A stretch of DNA of 64,000 nucleotides, from NCBI RefSeq assembly GCF_051106095.1, contig NC_135783.1, positions 183,288,947 through 183,352,946 of the forward strand, read 5' to 3'. Position 1 is the first letter of the stretch; every line of letters begins with the position of its first letter. Made by a program: the position numbers and the translations under genes. Source of the DNA: Pogona vitticeps. Its lineage: Eukaryota > Chordata > Lepidosauria > Squamata > Agamidae. Under the pieces are notes generated by a model. That model saw only the letters and a list, made by a program, of their open reading frames with translations. It was not told the origin of the DNA and made no database searches. Below are positions 35,827-64,000 of this stretch, piece after piece.

Positions 35827-38800
35827 AGTACTGGGAAATTACAATATGGATTGGTCCCATTCTTATCCCCCTGTTCCACATGTAGCCTCATGAAACCCTG
35901 ACGTAACCCAAAATACAGAAGGGTTAGTTCTGCTAGGCAGGACAGGAATTGCAAACTTAAATCCTTAACCCACAGCAATTTTATTCCTGGCCTTTTTGTT
36001 TGTTTGTTTGAGGTGGGTAGGAGATAGGTAGGAGAGGGAATGGACTAAAAAATTGTGTTCTTTACTGTAGTGTACACTAAGGAAAGCCGGGTTATTTCTA
36101 AAAGGAGCCAGGAATGTAATAAGTCCAATTTAGGTTTTTAGGAAAGTGTTAATCTGAACAGTTGGGAAGGGAAAATAAGTATAGACCCAACCGGGGGAAA
36201 GAATAAGAGACAAATAATAAACTCTTCCCTGTCGCTCCTCGGATGAAGAGAATCACTCTGAAGTGGTAAAAAAATACCACTATGGCACACGTGGAGGCTT
36301 TACCGGAGCCCTAACACGTTCTTTTGAAATACCACAGCCAGTGGCGCTCACTTGCAGTCCTTCCACACACAAACCTGTTCCTGGCAAACCCAAGCATTCT
36401 CCATTTCAGCAGTCTTTTAGGGGGATGTAGGAAATGCTGTTTTGTTTTGGTTCTTGAAACTGAAATTTAAGAATGGAGGAGAGATAATTGGTATTCCTTT
36501 GGTAAAACAGAAAAGAACAAAAGAGCTACTGGAGTGTCCAATATTGAACAGGTTCATTTTAGAGTGTTTAACCTAGCTATGAGTTGCAGGAATTTCATAG
36601 AAAATTGGTTCCCCCCCCCCAAAGCGACAGAATATGGGTAAAATCTAGCTGTTTCCATATTTCTGGATTTACATTTTGGGGCATTCTTGCCTCCCTTGTA
36701 CTATCCAGAGTAACTGTTCAGGCCATTTTCTTCTTTGCACGAGTACGTCAAATGCACAATACTGCAAATATTTTAAAGAACGAAACTTAACACCCTGCTT
36801 TTCCTGTAGACTGACTGCAATGAGATGAGATCAGCTGCTCAAACCTACCGAAATATAAAAAGCACAGCAGGCAATAGGAAAGCGGTCAGCAACTAAAACT
36901 GCCAAATGATACTAGAATATTTAAAGGGCGCCCTCCACAGAGAAAGCTTGCCTTCTCTTGATGTCTTTCAAAAGCTACCTGTTAAGGCCCGGGTTTCCAT
37001 CTACGTTTTGCGCATCCTTGTTTTGCTTAGAAGGCTCATGCCATCAGCCTCCCCGTTTGAGCCAGCCATCCCCACAATGCTAAAGAGCCACAGGACCTGG
37101 GGTACCAGCACCCTGAAGTTCCAGTTTCCTCTCTTCCCGTCTGCCTTCTTCTGCCTCTTTCCCCTTTGTGCCTTGATACACATGCTTGCATGATCAAACC
37201 GCTCCCCCGCCTCCTCCCTCTCTTTTCTGTCACGTGCCCCCCCTCCCTGGTCTTGTCTCTTATCTGCCGTGATTTGCCATCTTATGGTATTAACTGTTGA
37301 GATGTTGGACATATTCCCAAGTACGGTTTTTCATCTGACCTAATTATGCCGGCTCATTGAATTCCCACCCCCCCATTCTTTTTTTTTCTCCTCTTGTTCC
37401 AGCTACCCTTTTCTCATGACTGCATCAGACTCAAGAGTTTAGAAAGGAAGCAAGTTCTAAATATAGATCCTAAGGAGGGCAGCAAAAAGTGACAGTAATT
37501 CCTTCATCGTTGATAAGAAGATTGAGGTAATACATCTCCTGCAACACTCCTACAAGTTTGTCATCAACAGAGCAATCCAGAGAAAATGGCTGCAACCTTG
37601 GTTGGAGGAACCTGCCAATAACAAATCACAGCATATTTTATTCCAGGTTGGTACTAGTATTGCCTCTTACTATGTGCATTGTGTGTCCTGTTATTTTTCT
37701 GTATGATATAATGTCCCCCTGCCCCGCTCTTGATTGTTTGGTCAGGGTACCTAAGTTGTTGACATTTCTGTTCAAGTCACACTATAGATTTATGTAATAA
37801 TAATTATTATTTTTCAGTAAGATGAAGGAATGTTACACCAAGAGATCTGGCAGCTCAACGACAGAGGCAAAAACAGTTCTTTATTTCACAAAGCACCAGG
37901 AAGCTTACTAAACTCACCTCTGGAAATCTAGATTTCCCCTCAAAAAAACTTTCTTTACTGCTGTTAGAAAATAGATTACACAGAGATTGTGTTGGCAATG
38001 AGAAAAGGCCAACAATGAAAATGAGGCCATAGGAACGAGAGAACTCCAATCCATGTTCCTTAGCGACTCCATGTTCCTATGCTTTGTTTTATTTTGTTTT
38101 CCTTTCATCTTCCAGGCAGGAACTGTGACATCACCGTCAGCATAGTGGGATATTTTGTGGCAAACCAGGGACTGATGTTCCTGTTGTATGAAAGAAAAAT
38201 ATTCCCTTCCCCTCTAATCCCTTGCTTAAAATAGATCAGGCTTGCTGCCTGCCGTGTGCAGACACTGTTGCAAAAAGCATGGGGACAAGGGATCGCCGTC
38301 TCGTTCCCATGCTGCCGATAACTGTGTTGTGTTGCTGGGGTGACAAAATGCCCCATGTGGCTTTCCTGCCACACACCTTTCTGTAGGAATTATCAACATA
38401 GCCTGTGGTTTGCTCTAGCTGCCATTTACATGTATGGATGCGGCTCTGAAAGTTAGAAGGAGATAAGCTATTTATACAGATACTGAGGTTGTGTAAAACA
38501 GGTGTTCGCAGACATTATTGTGTGGTGTCTCTCTTGCAGCTTATGCCACAGTTCCTTCTTGGCTGCAGAGTCTCCGGAAGACTTCCTTACTCCCAAAGTA
38601 TATTGTTTCTGTTTGGAGGTGGGCGGGCGATATGTTGGTATTAGTTTCTCAGGACAACATAGGATCTGAACGGAGGGTCCCTTCACAGACACCCCAGCAC
38701 AAGCTGCCAATGTTGGCTTATCTGAAGCGGCTGTCTCTTTCCACAAGCTAAATTGTACATGTCGCAATCACCATTTGGAATATATTGGTTTGTGTGTCAC

Positions 38801-39274
38801 AGGTTCCTGTTGGAAAGTGCCTATGACATCACTAGGGAAAAGTGGCGTAATTTTTCTTTTCTGTACATAAGTGGTCATTTTCTGATGCAGTAAAGAAAAG
38901 GGAAAAAAACTTGAAGTCTTTGAGGTGTGCAAATCTAATGTGTGTGGCAGGGGATGTTCACAGCTGATTAGGCCTGGTGCAACTGTAGTACAGTACTAAG
39001 TTTTTTTTTATAAAAAAAACTATGTCAAGATATAAACATTCAGTGCCTTTTTAAAGGTATATATATTTGAAAGGTACAATCTATATTCTTTCTTAGTAGG
39101 AAAAAAAATCAATTAAAAATAGGTTCTTAAAGGGTAGCTCTTAATGGAATATACATTAAAATATATATATACTTCAAACAAAACTTTATTCCCTATAGCT
39201 AAGCACCTACACTGAGAACAGCCGAGAGGAAGCTGGCCAGCCTGAAGTCTCCGTTTATGATATCCAAGAAAGGC
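35827..39274. other. Intergenic or 5' region of MPP4, no gene recognised
   Basis: About 3.4 kb without a recognisable repeat or exon. The region should contain, or lie near, the MPP4 promoter and its non-coding first exon because the first coding exon starts at a splice acceptor. CTAATCCC at 38214-38221 fits the CRX homeobox site used in photoreceptor genes, but one such site is expected by chance. Confidence 0.35.
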
Positions 39275-39400
39275 TGGGATAGGCAACCAGATACCCTTTA
39301 GAGGTTTGGGCCTACAATCCCCATGATCCTTGACCACACTAAACGTGTCTCATAGGAACTATAGTTCAGACATTCAGAAGGCACCAAGTTGGCTATCCCC
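39275..39400. mobile_element. Diverged palindromic MITE
   Basis: gggataggcaaccagatacc at the left and ggcaccaagttggctatccc at the right form imperfect inverted ends, with cctacaatccccatgatcct and ggaactatagttcagacatt inside. It is a related but older fold-back family. Confidence 0.5.
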
Positions 39401-39644
39401 AGGCCCAGTTTCATGCCACTCTGGTGATCACTGTAGAGAGGAGTTACATGGATTGGCCAACTGATCTGGTTCCTTCTCAGGGTCATGTTGCACACTGTTA
39501 AGTCAGAGGCTGTGGGGACAGAGGAAGGAAGAGGAGAAAAGGCAAAATATTCTGACATTTTAAAGACTAAGAGACTTATCTGACTGTGAGGACCCTTGGA
39601 TCAAAATCTACTTCTTCAAATACAAGTAAAAGAGTGCAAAAAAG

Positions 39645-39875
39645 TGTGCTGCTTATATATCGCCCCATAGTGCTTCAAGCACTCTCTGGGCGGTTTACAT
39701 GTTAATTATGCAGGCTACACATTGCCCCCCCCCCCAACAAGTTGGGTCCTCATTTTACCAACCTCAGAAGGATAAAAGACTGAGTCAACCTTGAGCCGGC
39801 TCCCTGGGATTGAACCCCAGGTCGTGAGCAGTTTTGGCTGCAGTACAGCGGTTTAACCACTGCGCCATGAGGCTC
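39645..39875 (-). mobile_element. tRNA-derived SINE, reversed
   Basis: The minus strand starts gagcctcatggcgcagtggt, has the B box ggttcaatccc and ends gggcgatatataagcagcac. It is the same family as 4141-4394 and 43013-43270. Confidence 0.8.
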
Positions 39876-40439
39876 CTGTCAATACTATGCCTTCTGTAGC
39901 TATACAAATTGCCATGGTAGTGAGGCCCATGACTTGGTGAGGATGCAGACAGTAGAGAAAGTGACAGAATATTGTTCTGAGGAAAGGTCAGTTTGCTTAC
40001 ACAACTCTGGTAGCCTTTCTTTAGAAATTTTGCTGGAGTGGTCTGGGCCAGATTACTAGAAGCATTTCGTGCTGGTCTTAAAATGCATGAACCTCGCCTT
40101 GGTCCCATTCGATGCTAAAGAGCCACTGTGCAGAGAGTCCTCATCAAAAGGGACCCAAAGGCTGTCTCTTGCAGACAGCTGCCAAGACAGCTCAATGTTT
40201 GCCTACTGGTTACCCATATCCAGTATGGGCAACACATCATTATGACAGAACGCTTACGGAGCAGAGAGACTGAGATGATCCTTCCGAACAAGGGAAAGCA
40301 AGGGGAGAGGGAGACATCTCCTGCTGTGAGAGTGACCTGGAAGAACATTTCTTCCCAACCTAATTTTTGGTGCTCAATCTAAGTATGGCCAAGAGCCATC
40401 TATGTCATTCAAAATAAAATGCAATTGCGCACATCAAAT

Positions 40440-40645
40440 AGGTAACTTATGATTCCCATTATGGTACAATGGATAGAATAATGGTCTAGGACTCTGAAGA
40501 AGAAGGTTCGAATCCCCACCTCATCATGAAAGCTCACTGGGGGAATGGAACTGGTAAAACCACTCCTTAAATATCACACTTACCTTGAAAATCATTTTAG
40601 GGTCACTATACATCCGTTCCAATTTGATGGCACAGAACATGCAAT
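40440..40645 (+). mobile_element. Sauria-type SINE
   Basis: tRNA-like head with A box (tggtacaatggatagaataa) and B box (ggttcgaatcccc), then agctcactgggggaatggaa, and a tail agggtcactatacatccgtt...gatggcac that resembles the BovB 3' end, as known for Sauria SINEs, which are mobilised by BovB-like LINEs. It ends about 145 bp before the first MPP4 coding exon. Confidence 0.8.
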
Positions 40646-40667
40646 AGAAGCTGTGTAACTGTCTTCC

Positions 40668-40699
<32 letters not shown>
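40668..40699. repeat. (CT)n microsatellite
   Basis: A CT run, about 95 bp before the acceptor of the first MPP4 coding exon. Confidence 0.85.
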
Positions 40700-40792
40700 A
40701 TTTGTGGTCTTGACTCTAACATGTTGTTTGGAAATTCATATTAAGCATTCTGAAGAGCTGCAATTGACTTCTTAATCTGCTTTGTTTCCCAG

Positions 40793-62565
<21,773 letters not shown>

Positions 62566-64000
62566 GTAATTCTTAGAGTCACCCTACATTTCTTTCAGTA
62601 TATTTTAATATCACGTCATCAAGCACCAAGAAATCTCACTTGATGGAGCTGGGCTGCAGATTTCCTTTGGAGCACATTGAGAACCATGTCATCCTTACGT
62701 TTGGGAGCCTGGCTGTCCAAGGCTGTCACAAGAGTAAATATGGAAAGTATCAAAGAGAAATAGGTGTTTTAAAATATTGCAGTGATTCCTAAACAGACGC
62801 CTTATTTGCTTCAAGCTCTTCAAGAAAACGAAGATAGTGCAAAAAAAAAAATCTTGTGAAACCGTTCTCTCTCATGTTAAACCCCTTTGTGATCTTCTGC
62901 CATCTGTGAGCTGCTGCAACATGATTTTATTGTAATCATCAGTTATATAACTTGGAAACTTACACAAGAAAAGACATAATGCCATGCTTAGGCTGTCCCT
63001 AAGCAGCCGTAGGATGGCTTCAAACATGTCATTATATTAATTCTTTTTAAAAATAGCTTCCCAAGCTTTCATTGATACTGGTAACCGTGCTGGCCGAATA
63101 CTACCGATATGAATAGTTATCCTTCAGACAAAGTTGGCCAGTGGTAGGCGGGTCCCTAAGAGTGGGCTCAGACATCCTAAAAGTTGGGGAATAGCAGCAG
63201 ATTGCCACCCAGCTGCTTTTTCCCCAAACTGGAACTTTTAATACACGTTTAGTGCGGGAATTGCGTCCCCACTTGTATTCACATGGTTGCAGACCCCCCC
63301 CCTCAGGGAGACTGAGGGCAAAACTAAGCACAACACGTATTTTGTCCATTTTGTCCTTTGACATAAAAAAGGCACAGAGTAAGCAAGTGTTTAAATTAGA
63401 GAGTAGGCAGAGGAAGTGAACGAAATGACCCTTGACCTCTCTCCACTATATTTTGCTATGCTTTACTGCTATAAGCGTTTTCCTCCCAGGTCATTTCCAG
63501 TGTGGACTGACAGAAAATTATTTAAAACACAGGTTGTTTAGGGTTACCTGCATTTTCCAACCTAATTGTGAAAGCTCAATTTTTTCTTCTCTGGTATCCC
63601 AGACCAAGAAGGAGACAGGCAGACAGAGGAAGAACGCAAAGTGAGAAAGGTCCCAACCCTCTGGATGATATAAAAGGGACAGACTGCTGGACACCTTTCT
63701 TTTCAAATCCTTCTTGACCCCCAAAGTATAAGTCATGTCTTTGAAAAATTCGGCATTTAGCTCTCCAGGGTAGAATCTGTACTTCAGGGTTCTTTCACCA
63801 CCCAAGGGGCTGTCCAGACAGGTATATGGATCGCTGTTGGTACAGTGTGGTGCAAACCAAACTGCATCATCCACACATGCCTCTACTAAGATTGACCCCT
63901 TTCCCTCTGCCCTTTAAGAGCTGTTCCACTCCTGTCTGATGCACAGCTAGGGGCTTCTGTTGTGGTTTTTTAATATGATTCAGCTTGCTCCTAGTAACCC
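62566..64000. other. MPP4 intron to the window edge, nothing recognised
   Basis: No further MPP4 exon found. The next expected peptide (GEYKGHLYGT) is absent. Only A-, C- and T-rich stretches are notable. Confidence 0.5.

Noticed and set aside
38214-38221. CTAATCCC as a proven CRX site
   Set aside because: An eight-base match is expected by chance in several kilobases; kept only as a hint.
63590-63645. Peptide RQRKNAK that resembles MPP4 KQSRKNAK, after a tcccag acceptor-like site
   Set aside because: The intervening GK-domain exons (GEYKGHLYGT and onwards) are missing before it, the frame does not follow exon 18, and the donor would be inside the codon run. Most likely chance.

Overview
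The window is genomic DNA of a vertebrate, most likely a squamate reptile (lizard or snake). Genes are split into short exons with GT-AG (twice GC-AG) borders. The repeats are a full-length RTE-BovB LINE, a Sauria-type tRNA SINE, several other tRNA-derived SINEs, L2-like LINEs, short palindromic hAT-type elements and many long AAAT-type microsatellites. I cannot name the species.

Two protein-coding genes lie head to tail on the + strand, in the same order as human 2q33. Positions 877-25521 carry the last nine coding exons of ALS2 (alsin), giving the C-terminal 322 residues with the complete VPS9 domain, followed by a 3'UTR with AATAAA signals at about 26.2 and 26.6 kb. Positions 40793-62565 carry the first eighteen recognisable coding exons of MPP4, a photoreceptor MAGUK scaffold: L27 region, PDZ, SH3, hook and the first part of the guanylate-kinase-like domain. 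The rest of MPP4 lies beyond the right edge. All exon phases chain without conflict in both genes.

Layout. 0.9-5.1 kb: four ALS2 exons, with a nested repeat cluster at 3.4-4.4 kb (a 613-bp GC-rich palindromic element inside the AAAT tail of a SINE). 5.1-11.2 kb: an intron filled by a 3.2-kb BovB with target-site duplication, a 5'-truncated BovB in opposite orientation, and an L2 3' end that stops 23 bp before an ALS2 exon. 11.2-11.7 kb: two ALS2 exons. 11.7-23 kb: an intron holding a LINE with an uninterrupted 985-codon ORF on the minus strand and an old DIRS-like fossil with a hAT element inside it. 23-26.6 kb: the last three ALS2 exons and the 3'UTR. 26.6-40.8 kb: intergenic or 5' non-coding sequence of MPP4, with a decayed L2, another LINE fragment, SINEs and MITEs, but no recognisable gene. 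40.8-62.6 kb: MPP4 with a 1.62-kb Tc1 element in its first coding intron and many palindromic MITEs. 62.6-64 kb: intron.

The clearest points worth a second look are a run of five consecutive phase-1, multiple-of-three small exons (18, 39, 21, 15, 42 nt) encoding the acidic SH3-GK hinge of MPP4; two GC-AG introns; the intact 985-codon LINE ORF; the near-intact BovB; and the layered insertions. I found no operon, CRISPR array or other clearly new biochemical system.
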